Source: Heloderma charlesbogerti
Taxonomy: Eukaryota > Chordata > Lepidosauria > Squamata > Helodermatidae
Reading direction: 5' to 3'
Assembly: GCA_026122225.1 (NCBI GenBank)
Contig: JANEZZ010000732.1
Coordinates: forward strand, 241,364-305,363
Length of the DNA stretch: 64,000 nt
Below the pieces are notes generated by a model, which saw only the letters and a list, made by a program, of their open reading frames with translations, was not told the origin of the DNA and did not search any database. Below are positions 10,436 through 20,940 of the stretch, one piece after another. How positions within the stretch are numbered: the stretch's first letter is position 1; every line of letters begins with the position of its first letter. The position numbers and the translations under genes are program-made.

Positions 10436-12537
10436 ATGGTGCTGTCCCAGGATGACAAGAACCACGTGAAGGCCATCTGGACCGAAGTGCACGGCCGGGC
10501 CGAGGACTTCGGTGCTGAGGCCCTGCACAGGTAAGCCCGCCCCATCAGGTCGAGGACCCTTCCAGCCCCCCTGTCCTGGTTCGAGGGTGTGACTGTAGTC
10601 CCTTTTTGGGTTCAAGTGCTCGGAACAGAGGGCTTAGACAGAAGCCAGGGAATTATGGAACATGAGTGAAGCTTTGGTTCTCAAGCAGGCCTGCCTTTCC
10701 TTGAGGGCAGAACATTTCTGCTGCCTGGAGGCTGAGATGCGGATAGGGATGTCGGAGAATTTCTCCACGAATCTCCGGGAGGCTGAATGCCAACGCATTC
10801 GGCCCCCCGAAATTGGTGGACAAACGGTCCGCCCCCACGCCCGCCCCCGGAATGGGACTTACCTTTGCTGAATGTCCCTGGCGCTGGCGGCTCCTGGCGG
10901 CGGCTTGGCGGTGGCTTGGCGGTGGCGGCAGCGGCGGCGGCCGGTCGTCCGACCGGCTGCCGCTGCCGCCATTTCCCAGTAAAAAACAACAACAACAACA
11001 AACGTGATTGGCTATGTAAAGATTTACGTAGCCTATCACGGCTAGATTTTCAAAAAACACCGTGATAGGCTACGTAAATCCTTACGTAGCCTATCACGGC
11101 TGACTGCAGGGATGCAAACGACGGTGGCTACGGCCGCCGCCATTTGCGTCCCGGCAGGACAGCATGACTCGTGGCCAGAGGGACGGGGCGCCTCCCCCCC
11201 AGCCAGAATTTTGGGGGGAGGGATGGAGCGCCTCCCCCCCACCGCAAAGCAAGCTGCGGGATGAGGTAAGGGACTGTCGTCCATCCCTAGATGTGGACAA
11301 TTCATGCTGACAAAGCTGTGGTCCAGTTGTGGAACAACGGACCAGTGTGAGAGGAAATTACGATGTTGGCACTCCTCACAGCTAGCAGCTCCATGAGTCT
11401 GGAAGGTGCCTGTATACCCTGATGGGGCCGAAGGAAACATCAGCTGCCTAAAACTATGAAAAAAGACTGTTTTTGCAGGTTTCTGGCCAGTGGCCATCCT
11501 GTATGTCTTTCACGAATCCAGAACCAAATCCCTGGTTGACAAGTGAAAAAGAAGTAAAAGGAGAAGGGCAGAAAAAGAAGAGAAAAGAGAATTAGAAGGC
11601 AGGGAGGTTTAGGAGAGTTAGGGCACAATGCTATGCGTGTTTTTCTCTGCAATCGTTTTCTCTGTAATTTTCTCTGTAATCATTGCATGTGTCACATTCT
11701 GTTTCAGTATGTGATGTTCTTTTGCATGTTCTTCTCTTTACAAACCCTTCATAACGTGCTACTTCCTGTGTGGCACATTTTCATTTGTTTAACAAGTTGA
11801 AAAGGGATTCAATGTTTTCCTTCTTAAGTTGTAAAATATATTTCCAAATATCTTGAACTTTGAAACAGTCTGAAGTCAACTCCTGTCCCCCTCCCTCAAC
11901 CATTGGTTCAAAGTCAGAACCTCATCTGCAGAGGGGACCCCTGCCCTGCCCTGCCCTGCCCTGCTGGCGGCTCACCTGACGGCTGCTCCTCTCTCTCTCC
12001 ACGCAGGTTGTTCACAGTATACCCCTCCACCAAGACCTACTTCCCCCACTTCGACATGGGCCCGAACTCCAATGACATCAAGATGCACGGCAAGAAGGTG
12101 ATCAACGCCATCACCCAGTCAACAACATGGACAACATGGAGGGAGCCCTCTCCAAGCTCAGTGAGAAGCACGCCAACGAACTGCGCGTGGACCCCGTCAA
12201 CTTCGACGTGAGTCACACCGCCCCCCCTACAGCAGGATGGGCAAGGCCACAGCCGGTCTCCTAGGCTCTGGTCTGCCATGGCCGGAAGACCCTCGATCCT
12301 GCCCTGCCTCCCCCTTGCCCGCCGGGCCGGGGCCCACCTGGGTCATCCTCCCTGTGGGGTGGATTGGGGGGCCCCTCCGTCCCTCACTATGCCCTCTCCT
12401 CTCCGCAGCTGCTGCGCCACTGCATCCTGGTGACCATCGCTGCCCACCATGATGGCCTCCTCGAGCCTTGCGTACTTGTCTCCCTGGACAAGTTCCTGGC
12501 TCAAGTGGGCAGGGTCTTGACCTCCATGTACCGCTAG
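10436..12537 (+). pseudogene. HBA: Alpha-globin copy 3, frameshifted in exon 2
   Basis: Exons lie at 10436-10530, 12007-12207 and 12409-12537 with normal splice sites. Exon 2 is 201 nt instead of 205: four bases are missing after the codon for Gln in AITQ (near 12118), which shifts the frame, so the chain ends early. Everything else is intact, and exons 2-3 match copy 5 almost perfectly, including the unusual LFTVYPSTK start of exon 2. Intron 1 carries a 546-bp hAT-like insertion. The leader has an extra out-of-frame ATG at 10428. Either a very young pseudogene or a sequence error at one site. Confidence 0.85.
10744..11289. mobile_element. Palindromic hAT-like element in globin intron 1 (H2)
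   Basis: 546 bp running from TAGGGATGTC to GTCCATCCCTA, flanked by GATGCGGA (10736-10743) and GATGTGGA (11290-11297). Intron 1 of copies 1, 5 and 6 shows the uninterrupted site GAGATGCGGACAATTC (copy 7 a close variant), so the insertion is directly demonstrated. It contains two hairpins around GTGATAGGCTACGTAA (about 11,005-11,100), a minus-strand AGGTAAGTCCC near the left end and a plus-strand GAGGTAAGG near the right end. It has no coding capacity. Confidence 0.9.
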
Positions 12538-12609
12538 ACCAGAGGAGGCCAGCAAGGCTGAGTGCCAGAGGAGCGCCCCTCGCCTCGCCTCTCTCCCTTC
12601 CCCGCCTGC

Positions 12610-12615
12610 AATAAA
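12610..12615 (+). terminator. Polyadenylation signal, globin copy 3
   Basis: AATAAA lies 73 bp after the exon 3 stop, in the block conserved across the array. Confidence 0.85.
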
Positions 12616-14756
12616 AGTGCTCTTGGCCACGGAAATGCTGCTGTCCTGGCGTCTGTTTGGGCTGTGGGAGGCACTGAAATGGGCGTGGGGGAGGGGGTGG
12701 GGAGGGACCGTCCTGGCTTTGCAGGTTGCTGGGCAGGTGCCCCCTGGGTCAGCACCGTTCTGGCAGCTCCGAACTCTCTGGTGCCGGTCAGATCGCAGAC
12801 AGCCCTTTTACTGAGGCTGGAAGGCGAGTGATCCTGCCCCATTTGCCCCCAGTCTCCAGCTTTGGCCTCGAGGTTGCCACCCATGACCCTTTACTTCATT
12901 GCCAAGTCTTGCCCTTCCAAATGGCCGCTGCGATGCTTTGAGAATGCTGTGGGAGGCGGAGCATGGAGCTGCAGGGGGCTCGCTGCCAGTCTTCAGTGCA
13001 CTGGGAGCCCCCCATGACCTGCAGTGCCTGCAGCCCCCCAGCTGCCTCTGTGACGCCTGAGCCGTCATGTCGTGCCCTTCCTGGGCGGCCCCGTGCATCA
13101 TCTCAGTTACCCTGACAAGCAGCTTGCAAGGCCGGCCACCATCACATCCCCAGGATTCGGCCTGAGGCTGAGAGAAGGGGGGGAACCTGAGGGGGGCCTA
13201 AGTGCAGGTCTTCCCCTGATGAGCCCCTGCTCTGCCCAGTAGCCACCAGAGTGCCTTGGGGGCAGCCACGATCCTACCCTGCCTGCCTCCGCGTGAAGCA
13301 CTTGCGAGTGGCAGATGTGGGTTTGGAGAGGGGCTGGATCCGCCGCGCTTCTCTGCAGGCCTCTGAGTGAATCGCTGCAAACCCCTTCTCCTTCCAACTT
13401 GCCAAACCCAGGGCCACGGAACCCCGGGATATGTGTGTGCAGATGTCCACCGAAAGAGTGGCGAGTGGTCAGGATAGCAGGACCCACGTAGTCATCAGGG
13501 ATCTGGTAAATGCAAAACTGCACATGCTCAGAGTGATACGATATTTATTAATCAGGGCTGGCAAATCGTGTCTTCTTTTTTCTAAACCTGCCAGGAATGT
13601 AGACATAGTTGTAAAGCGTGGAATGGTGGCTGCGGGTGGGAGGGAGAAATGTGGGTTTGAAGCTTCGCAAGTGAAGTAACAGAGCTGGCTGTCTGCAAGA
13701 GGAGGAGGAGGGCTGGATACATACAGTCATTAAGTCCAGGGGTTACCTTGGCTAGATGGACCACCAGCGACAGGCAGGAAGACATAGTTGTGTCCAAATC
13801 GACACCCAGTCCTAGCTTTTGGACACCCAGTGGACACAAATGGCCACATAAAATGTAATCCATGAATCAAGGACAGAAATTCAGTTTGCAAGCCCCTGAA
13901 ACACTGACTAGACGAATGAAATTTTAGTGAAATTGAATAGAAACAGTAGAACACAGGGGGTGATTACACAATAATTCTCTGCTGTAATTCTCTGCTGGCC
14001 GCTTGACGCTTGAGAAAGAGTTATTGCAGATGCTTGAGAACAAGTCAATGCTGTCAAAGGAGAAGATATCTTTCAGGAAGTATCTCCTTATAGTCTAATG
14101 TTGAGAAAGTTTATGAATGATGACACAACTGCTCTTCTGTCAGCAAAACACAATTGTCTTCCAGTGGTCACGTCTTGATCGAGTTCAGTACACTTCCACT
14201 GCCGCTCTTCCTCTCCTTCATTTAGGGATGTGTCAGCCTCATTACTGCTTTGGGAGGAAATTAACTTCTCTTCCTCACCCCCTGGCACGGGGCCACTACT
14301 AATGATGACAAGGTTTCGAAGAACATTATCTCTTGCAGTCAGAATGTATCAGGTAGCGTCAAGATGGTCCCTGCAACGCTTTTTGCAGTTCTTGGAACTG
14401 AAGTGTTCTGTCTACCATCAGTCCTGTTAACATAACTTCTTGTGACCTCAAGGTCCGTGTCTTCAGCAGTCCAGGAGTGGAATATTTCTCATTTCGCACT
14501 TGAGAGTCAGACAGCTGTTCCCTTGCACTTCTGCGTCCTGGAATGTTCTGAAAACCGCAACAGTACTATTTCTGGCATGTTCGGCAAAATGTTCTTCACA
14601 GTACAATGAAATGTTTCACATTCAGGGAAAAGTCAGTGCAGGAGTTTTAATTTGGAAGGAACTATTCAAAAGTATGGTGATAGGCCAGTAAGCTCACTTA
14701 GCCAGATTTGTAGTTCAGGCACTGTTTCAGGGGCCGATTCCATTGTTAGATCTGAT
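12616..14756. repeat. 3' flank of copy 3, part of a near-identical duplication
   Basis: Together with the preceding exons 2 and 3, this stretch matches 24,148-26,287 with only scattered single-base differences at an offset of about 11.53 kb. No gene is recognised. Minus-strand frames such as SLNEGEEERQWKCTELDQ and TMESAPETVPELQIWL look protein-like but are broken by stops; they could be an old pseudogene. Confidence 0.8.
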
Positions 14757-15470
14757 AGAGGCAAGTAGCTGTTGCTGTGCAACCTTCTTAATTTCTGATT
14801 CGCCAGTTGTCTGCAGCATCCCATTGTACACAGCTGGATGTCCGCCGTGTAAAGCTGAACCACGGGGCTGAAAGTATGAAGCGGAACATCCCAGTGGTGC
14901 CACTCAGCTGTGCTGGTCCTGGTTGTGCTGGCGGTGATTCCCGTGAACGTGCTGGCCATGAACGAGCAGTCGGTGTTTCAAGCACATCAATACACAGGGC
15001 AATCATGATGTACTACACCTGCTCGATGCCGCTTCAGAGTTTTCACCCAAGGAGGCTTGTCTGATGGTTGTTTCCACAGTCTTGAGCTTCACTTGCTTCT
15101 GAGGCACTTTTGTGTGCCTTGGAGCGGAGCTTTCGAGTGCCTCTCCAGACCTAAATCTACCCAGGCACTACGATGAACATCTGGGGCCTTCCTCCAAGTG
15201 CCACCTCCAAGGGAGGCTTCCAAGTGGCAACAAGGGAGAGGGCCTTTTCAGTGGTGGCCCCCGGCTGTGGAATGTCCTCCTCACTGAGGCCGGCCTGGTG
15301 CCAACACTGGCATTTTGCGGGCACCAGGTTAAGACTGTCCTCCACCCCCAGGCACTTAATGGCATATGATGGGGCTTTTCAACCTGTTCATAAATGATCT
15401 GGAATTAGGAGTGAGCAGCGAAGAAGCCAGGTTTGCCGATGACACCATGATTTTTCACATGCTTTTAAAA
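14757..15470. repeat. Block Z plus LINE fragments upstream of copy 4
   Basis: 14,757-15,110 is a copy of the unidentified block Z. 15,111-15,470 repeats the L2-like and FADDT fragments seen at 9605-9965. Both recur upstream of copy 5 in the same order, so they are part of the duplicated globin unit. Confidence 0.55.
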
Positions 15471-15699
15471 AATATAACGGGGCTGTTCCGGCCCCTACCA
15501 GCTTTTACAATGTTCCCAGGCAGCCTGCTGGACGGGGCGAGCAGCCAGATGTACCCAGCAGCCAAACTCTTCCAAGAAGCCCTTGGAACTGAGCCCATGG
15601 GCGTGTCTTTCTTCCAAGACATCTGGGCGCTGTCATGGGTGGGAGACCCCCATTCCAGCAGCAGCAGCAAAGTAGGGCGACTTGCCAGGCAACTGCTCT

Positions 15700-15912
15700 T
15701 CCACTGCCCCACCCACCGGCACCGAGGCCAAGCTGGGGGGTTTCGTGGCCCTCCCCTCTGAGAGGTGCCCAGAGGCATCAGAGGTGGGTGGGGCACCCTA
15801 TGAGGCCGGGTGGGAGGCAAAAGGCCGGAACGGGGCAGGAACGCTCACCTTCCAGGCCAGATAAAAGGCTTGCCCAGGCTCCAAAAGCACCAGACAGTTT
15901 GGAGCTGCCAGG
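15700..15912 (+). promoter_or_regulatory. Promoter of globin copy 4
   Basis: Nearly identical to the copy 1 promoter over more than 200 bp. It carries the CACCC block and the GATA-type TATA box GATAAAAG at 15860-15867, so transcription could still start even though the gene body is broken. Confidence 0.65.
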
Positions 15913-16317
15913 ATGGTGCTGTCCCAGGATGACAAGAACCACGTGAAGGCCATCTGGGCCGAAGTGCAAGGCCATGCCGAGGAGTACGGTGCCGAGGCCC
16001 TGCACAGGTAAGCCCGCCCCATCGGGTCCAGGACACTTCCAGCCCCACTGTCCTGGGCCGAGGGTGTGACTGAGGCCCCTTTTGGGGTTCAAGTCCTGGG
16101 AACAGGGGGCTTAGAATGAAGCCAGGGAATGGAACAGGAGTGAAGCTTTGGTTCTCAAGCAGGCCTGCCTTTCCTCTCCTCTCCACAGCTGCTGCGCCAC
16201 AGCATGGAAGTGACCATCGCTGCCCACCATGAAGGCCTCCTCGAGTCTGAGGTGCTCCTCTCCCTGGACATGTTCCTGGCTCTTTTGAGCAGGGTCCTGA
16301 CTTCCCAGTACCGCTAG
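15913..16317 (+). pseudogene. HBA: Alpha-globin pseudogene, copy 4 (exon 2 deleted)
   Basis: Exon 1 (15913-16007) is identical in protein to copy 1. Intron 1 then jumps after GCCTGCCTTTCCT straight into the end of intron 2 (TCTCCTCTCCACAG), and exon 3 follows at 16189-16317. Exon 2, with both haem histidines, is absent. Joining exon 1 to exon 3 changes frame and reaches TGA after a few codons. The short shared CCT/TCCT at the junction suggests deletion through microhomology. Exon 3 encodes Ser104-Met-Glu like copy 1 but differs further on. AATAAA lies at 16399-16404. Confidence 0.9.
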
Positions 16318-16488
16318 ATGAGAGGATGCCAGCAAAGCTGAGTGCCAGAGGAGCGCCCCTTGACTCTCTCACCTCGCCTCTCTCCCTGCCCTGCCTGCAA
16401 TAAAGCTGCTCTTGGCCGCAAAAGTTCTGCTGTCCTGGCGTCTGTTTGGGCTGCGGACTGGACTGAAATGGGGAGGGGGAGGAAAGAG

Positions 16489-17950
16489 TAGGGATGGCAG
16501 AGAATTCCGCCACGGATCTTGGTGAGGCCGAATGCCAGTGCATTCGGCCCCCCGAAATCCTTGGCAGAACGAAGCCCCCGCTCCCCCAACCCATGAAAGG
16601 CACGCGAAACAGACCACTTACCTGCTGGTGTCCGCACTGAGTTGCGAATGGCGGCCGCCCTGCGGCCAGCATTCGCTTCCTGATCATAGCCGTAATAGGC
16701 TACGTAAATAGTTACGTAGCCTATCACGGCTAATGGAGGGACGCCTTTTGCGTCTCTGTGGAGGCCGTGATAGGCTACGTAAGTATTTACGTAGCCTATC
16801 ACGACAAGCAAAAAACCAAACAAACAATGCGTACGCAAATGGTGGCGGCTACAGTCGCCGCCGTTTGCCTTCCCTATTTTTCGCTGTTTTATCCTATGTA
16901 AATATTTACGTAGGTTATTATGGCGAAAAAAAGGGGAACGCAAATAGCGTAGTGGGCGCTATTTGCGTTCCTTTTTTTCCCCCTGCGGTAATAGCCTATG
17001 TAAATATTTACGCAAGATAAAACGGTAAAAAATAGGGAATGCAAATGGCGGCCCCATAGCCGCCGCCATTTGCGTATGCTGTTGTGTTTTTTTGGCCTGC
17101 CGTGATAGGCTACGTAAATACTCACGTAACCTATCATGGCAGCCTGGCTGGACGCAAATGGCGGCAGCTACAGCGGCCGCCATTTGCGTCCACAGCAGCC
17201 TGTCCACGGCTGGAACTCCGGCTCCAGACGGCCCTGGCCGGCTGCTCTGCGGAGCCGCTGCAGAGCGGAGCTGGCTGGGCAGGATTCTGGGGGGGAGGAC
17301 TGAATCGCCTCCCCCCCCCTTCGAGGATTCCGGGGGGAGGGACGGAGTGCCTCCCGCCCCACCGCAAATCACATTCGTGAAAAGGTAAATGTCAGGAGCG
17401 CCCTAACGGCCTCTTTCAGTAGACTCCTATAGCCAACTCAAGACACCGACGAAAGGATTCTTTTCAAGGCTTTAATCCTTTTACAACTTAATGACTCTTT
17501 CAGATGCTAATCACCAGCGACTAAGCAAGGAGCAGCAGAGTAGCCTATGCTCCGAGTAGGCAGGTGATCCCCGTTTGAAGGATAGTCACTTGAAGACCCT
17601 GAACTTATGGGCTAGGAAGAGATCCTCCCTCTTTCCCTTGGGTCCACGGGAGGCGGCCGTTGCTTGCGCGCCAAACGGACGCTACGCCTCCTTTCCGCGC
17701 CCTCCATCGTTCCTCGCTCCCTGCGTCTGTGTCGAGCGTCTAGCAAGCCCCGTTCCGCACTTTCTCACTGCTAGGATCACTATCTATCTCAGGAGTGCAG
17801 GCAGGAGGAATCTCTGCCAGCTGCTGTGCCTGTGCAGGATGAGCTGGCTCCTCTCCCACGGATTGCTGATCCTCCTCAGAATCAGAACTGCTGTGGGGTT
17901 CTATCGGCTCAGTTTCCACCCTGACAGTAAGTGACTTTCGTACATCCCTA
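16489..17950. mobile_element. Palindromic hAT-like element with nested solo LTR (H3)
   Basis: It starts TAGGGATGGC and ends CGTACATCCCTA, with the perfect 8-bp duplication GGAAAGAG on both sides (16481-16488 and 17951-17958). The flank of copy 6 shows the empty site GGAAAGAGACCCTCC at about 29,129. Without the LTR and its duplicated bases it is about 920 bp. It holds at least four hairpins: two of the GTGATAGGCTACGTAA type, one around GTAAATATTTACGTAGG, and long ones whose arms read GCAAATGGCGGC / GCCGCCATTTGC. Outward splice-donor motifs occur at about 16,617-16,624 (minus) and at the right end, the latter split by the LTR. Confidence 0.9.
17390..17926 (-). mobile_element. Solo LTR (537 bp) inside hAT-like element
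   Basis: Runs TGTCAGGAGCG...CCACCCTGACA with the canonical TG...CA ends and is flanked by GTAAA / GTAAG, a 5-bp duplication with one mismatch. In reverse complement it is homologous to the 543-bp LTR at 37,668-38,210, which carries AATAAAG near its 3' end, so this copy is on the minus strand. No internal coding region remains. Size and 5-bp duplication suit a Gypsy-type LTR retrotransposon, but the superfamily is an inference. Confidence 0.75.
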
Positions 17951-18490
17951 GGAAAGAGACCCTCCTAGCTTTGCAGATCCCTGGGCATGTGCCCCTTGTG
18001 GCCCTCGGCCATCTCAGGGAAGGAAACTGAGAAGCCACCCCGCCCCCATCTTCCAAGCGGAGAGGGTCTCTGCCCAGTGCATCTTTCCGTGTCTTACCCT
18101 TGAACCATCGGAACTCCCATCTGGCTTCCCAGAAGGCATCCCATTGCAGTCAATTCCAGATTCCAGTCTCCTTGACCTTGGGACTGCTTCAGACCTGGGA
18201 AAGGGGCCATTTCTGGAGCAGCCTGCATGGGTGACTCGGGAAGAGCTGCAGGCATGGGGAGGGAGGTGGGCATGGGAACGGGCCAACCTGGGAGGCTGCC
18301 CAGAGGTTGGGGCATCTTGCAGCTCCCTGGCTGCTGGCTCTGTCCTTTGGGGGCCTGGTGGGGTGGGGTCTCCCGGGGCCTTTGACTCTGGCAGTGGAGG
18401 GGGTGGGTTTGCACAAAGGGGGGTGACGCGGAAATGTTGGCAAGCACGGTGGGGCATGAGAATGGCTGATGCTGGGGGAAAGCATCCCTG
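17951..18490. repeat. Globin 3' flank matching that of copy 6
   Basis: From GGAAAGAGACCC to the GGGGGAAAGCATCCC run it follows 29,129-29,660 closely. It shows that copy 4 belongs to the same 3' flank class as copy 6. No gene is seen in it. Confidence 0.7.
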
Positions 18491-18492
18491 AC

Positions 18493-18662
18493 TAGGGATG
18501 TTGGAGAATTTCACCAGATTCCAGAGAGGCCGAATGCCAGCGCGTTTGGTGCCCCAGAATCCTTGGTAGAATGAAGCCACTAGCCCCACCACCCCGCGAA
18601 ATGGGCCTGGAACGGAGCCTACCTTTGTTGGCCGTTCCAGTGCTCCTTGAATGGCGGCTGCA
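18493..18662. mobile_element. hAT-like element, left-end fragment (H4)
   Basis: Begins TAGGGATGTTGGAG and follows the left part of the family, including a minus-strand donor-like AAAGGTAGG. It breaks off before any hairpin and is joined to globin intron 2, so a deletion removed its right side together with globin exons 1 and 2. Confidence 0.65.
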
Positions 18663-18799
18663 TATGGTCTGCCCTGGCCGGAAGACCGTCGATCCTGCCC
18701 TGCCTCCCCCTTGCCCTCTGGGGCCCACCTGGGCCGCCCTCCCTGTGCGGTGGATTGGGGCCCCTCCATCCCCCTCACTATGCCCTCTCCTCTCCGCAG

Positions 18800-18928
18800 C
18801 TGCTGCGCCACTGCATCCTGGTGACCATTGCTGCCCACCATGACGGCCTCCTCAAGCCTTGCGTACTTGTCTCCCTGGACAAGTTCCTGGCTCAAGTGGG
18901 CAGGGCCTTGACCTCCATGTACCGCTAG
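18800..18928 (+). pseudogene. HBA: Orphan alpha-globin exon 3
   Basis: A full 129-nt exon 3 with acceptor CTCCGCAG, stop TAG at 18926 and AATAAA at 19001-19006. It encodes the Cys104-Ile-Leu and Cys120 version shared with copies 3 and 5 (with Lys118 and Ala in place of Val near the end). No exon 1 or 2 precedes it; only about 140 bp of intron 2 remain before a hAT-like fragment. It could act as an alternative terminal exon for copy 4 only through an unusual splice. Confidence 0.88.
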
Positions 18929-19420
18929 ACCGGAGGAGGTCAGCAAGGCTGAGTGCCAGAGGAGCGCCCCTCGCCTCGCCTCACTCCCTGCCCCGCCTGC
19001 AATAAAGCTGCTCTTGGCCACGGAAATGCTGCTGTCCTGGTGTCTGTTTGGGCTGTGGGAGGCACTGAAATGGGCGTGGGGGAGGGGGTGGGGAGGGACC
19101 GTCCTGGCTTCGCAGGTTCCTGGGCAGGTGCCGCCTGGGTCAGCACTGTTCTGGCAGCTCCGAACTCTCTGGTGCCAGTCAGATCGCAGGCAGCCCTTTT
19201 ACTGAGGTTGGAAGGCGAGTGATCCTGCCCCATTTGCCCCCAGTCTCCAGCTTTGGCCTCGAGGTTGCCACCCATGACCCTTTACTTCATTGCCAAGTCT
19301 TGCCCTTCCAAATGGCCCCTGGGATGCTTTGAGAATGCTGCGGGAGGCGGAGCATGGAACTGCAGGGGGCTCGCTGCCAGTCTTCAGGCACAGGGAGCCC
19401 CCCATGACCTTCAGTGCCTT

Positions 19421-20940
19421 GTTGTTGTTCAGTCGTTCAGTCGTGTCCGACTCTTCGTGACCCCATGGACCATAGCACGCCAGGCCTTCCTGTCCTGCGC
19501 TCTCTCCCGGAGCGTGCTCAACTTCATATTCATTGCATCCATGATGCTATCTAGCCATCTCATCCTCTGCCGTCCCCTTCTCCTTTTGCCTTCAGTCTTT
19601 CCCAGCATCAGGGTCTTTTCCAGGGAGTTTTCTCTTTGCATTAGGTGGCCAAAATATTGGAGCTTCAGCTTCATTATCTGTCCTTCCAATGAGCAGTCAG
19701 GGTTGATTTCCTTTAGGATGGACTGATTTGACCTCCTTGCAGTCCAGGGGACTCGTAAGAGTCTTCTCCAGCACCACAGTTCGAAAGCATCAATTCTTCG
19801 GCGCTCAGCCTTCCTTATAGTCCAGCTCTCACAGCCATACATTACTACTGGGAAAACCATAGCTTTGATTAGACGGACCTTTGTCAGCAAGGTGATGTCT
19901 CTGCTTCTTACTATGCTGTCTAGGTTGGCCATAGCTTTCCTCCCAAGGAGCAAGCGTCTTTTAATTTCATGGCTACAGTCACCGTCTGCGGTGATCTTGG
20001 AGCCCAAGAAAGTAAAATCTGTCACTGCTTCCATTTCTTCCCCTTCTATATGCCAGGAGGTGATGGGGCCAGATGCCATGATCTTCGTTTTTTTAATGTT
20101 GAGTTTCAAACCAGCTTTTGCACTCTCCTCTTTCACCCTCAACAAGAGGCTCTTGAGATCCTCTTCGCTTTCTGCCATTAGGGTGGTATCGTCTGCATAT
20201 CGGAGGTTGTTGATAATTCTCCTGGCAATCTTAATTCTGACCTCTGATTCATCCAACCCGGCATTTCTCATGATGTACTCTGCATATAAGTTAAATAAGC
20301 AGGGTGACAATATGCAGCCTTGTCGTACTCCTTTCCCAATTTGGAACCACTCGGTTGTTCCATGTCTGGTTCTTACTGTTGCTTCTTGACCTTCGTACAG
20401 GTTTCTCAGGAGACAGGTAAGGTGGTCTGGTACTCCCATCACTTTAAGAATTTGCCACAGTTTGTTGTGATCCACACAATCAAAGGCTTTAGCGTAGTCA
20501 ATGAAGCAGAAATAGACGTTTTTCTGGAATTCTCTTGCTTTCTCCATGATCCAGTGAATGTTGGCGATTTGATCTCTAGTTCCTCTGCCTCTTCGAAACC
20601 CAGCTTGTACTTCCGGTAGTTCTTGGTTCGCATACTGCTGAAGCCTAGCTTGTAGGATTTTGAGCATCACCTTGCTGGCATGTGAAATGAGCGCAATGGT
20701 GCGGTAGTTTGAACACTCTTTGGCGTTGCCCTTCTTTGGAATTGGAATGTAAACTGACCTTTTTCAGTCTTGTGGCCACTGTTGAGTGTTCCAGATTTGT
20801 TGGCATATTGAATGCAGCACTTTAACAGCATCATCTTTTAGGATTTTAAATAGCTCGGCTGGAATACTGTCATCTCCGCTAGCTTTGTTGTTACTAATGC
20901 TTCCTAAGGCCCACTTGACTTCACTCTCGAGGATGTCCGG
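19421..20940 (-). mobile_element. BovB (RTE) LINE, 5'-truncated, minus strand
   Basis: The 3' terminus (CGACTGAACGACTGAACAAC on the minus strand) lies at the left. The reverse transcriptase is open for 413 codons (20670-19429), with VQAGFRRGRGTRDQIANI, FIDYAKAFDCVDHNK, the catalytic YADDTTLM and the C-terminal RRRGRQRMRWLD block. A frameshift near 20,763 separates the upstream part (SNNKASGDDSIPAELF). The endonuclease is missing. It lies inside the 3' flank block of the orphan exon, whose uninterrupted form is seen near 13,040. Confidence 0.92.

Noticed and set aside
18014..19021. A 335-codon minus-strand open frame
   Set aside because: It spans the orphan exon 3 complement, a hAT-like fragment and globin flank, so its length is a product of GC content; no domain is visible.
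19865..20389. Plus-strand frame of 174 codons (IRRTFVSKVMSLLLT...) as a membrane protein
   Set aside because: It is the antisense of the BovB reverse transcriptase; the same shadow appears with the BovB copies at 59.9 and 62.6 kb.
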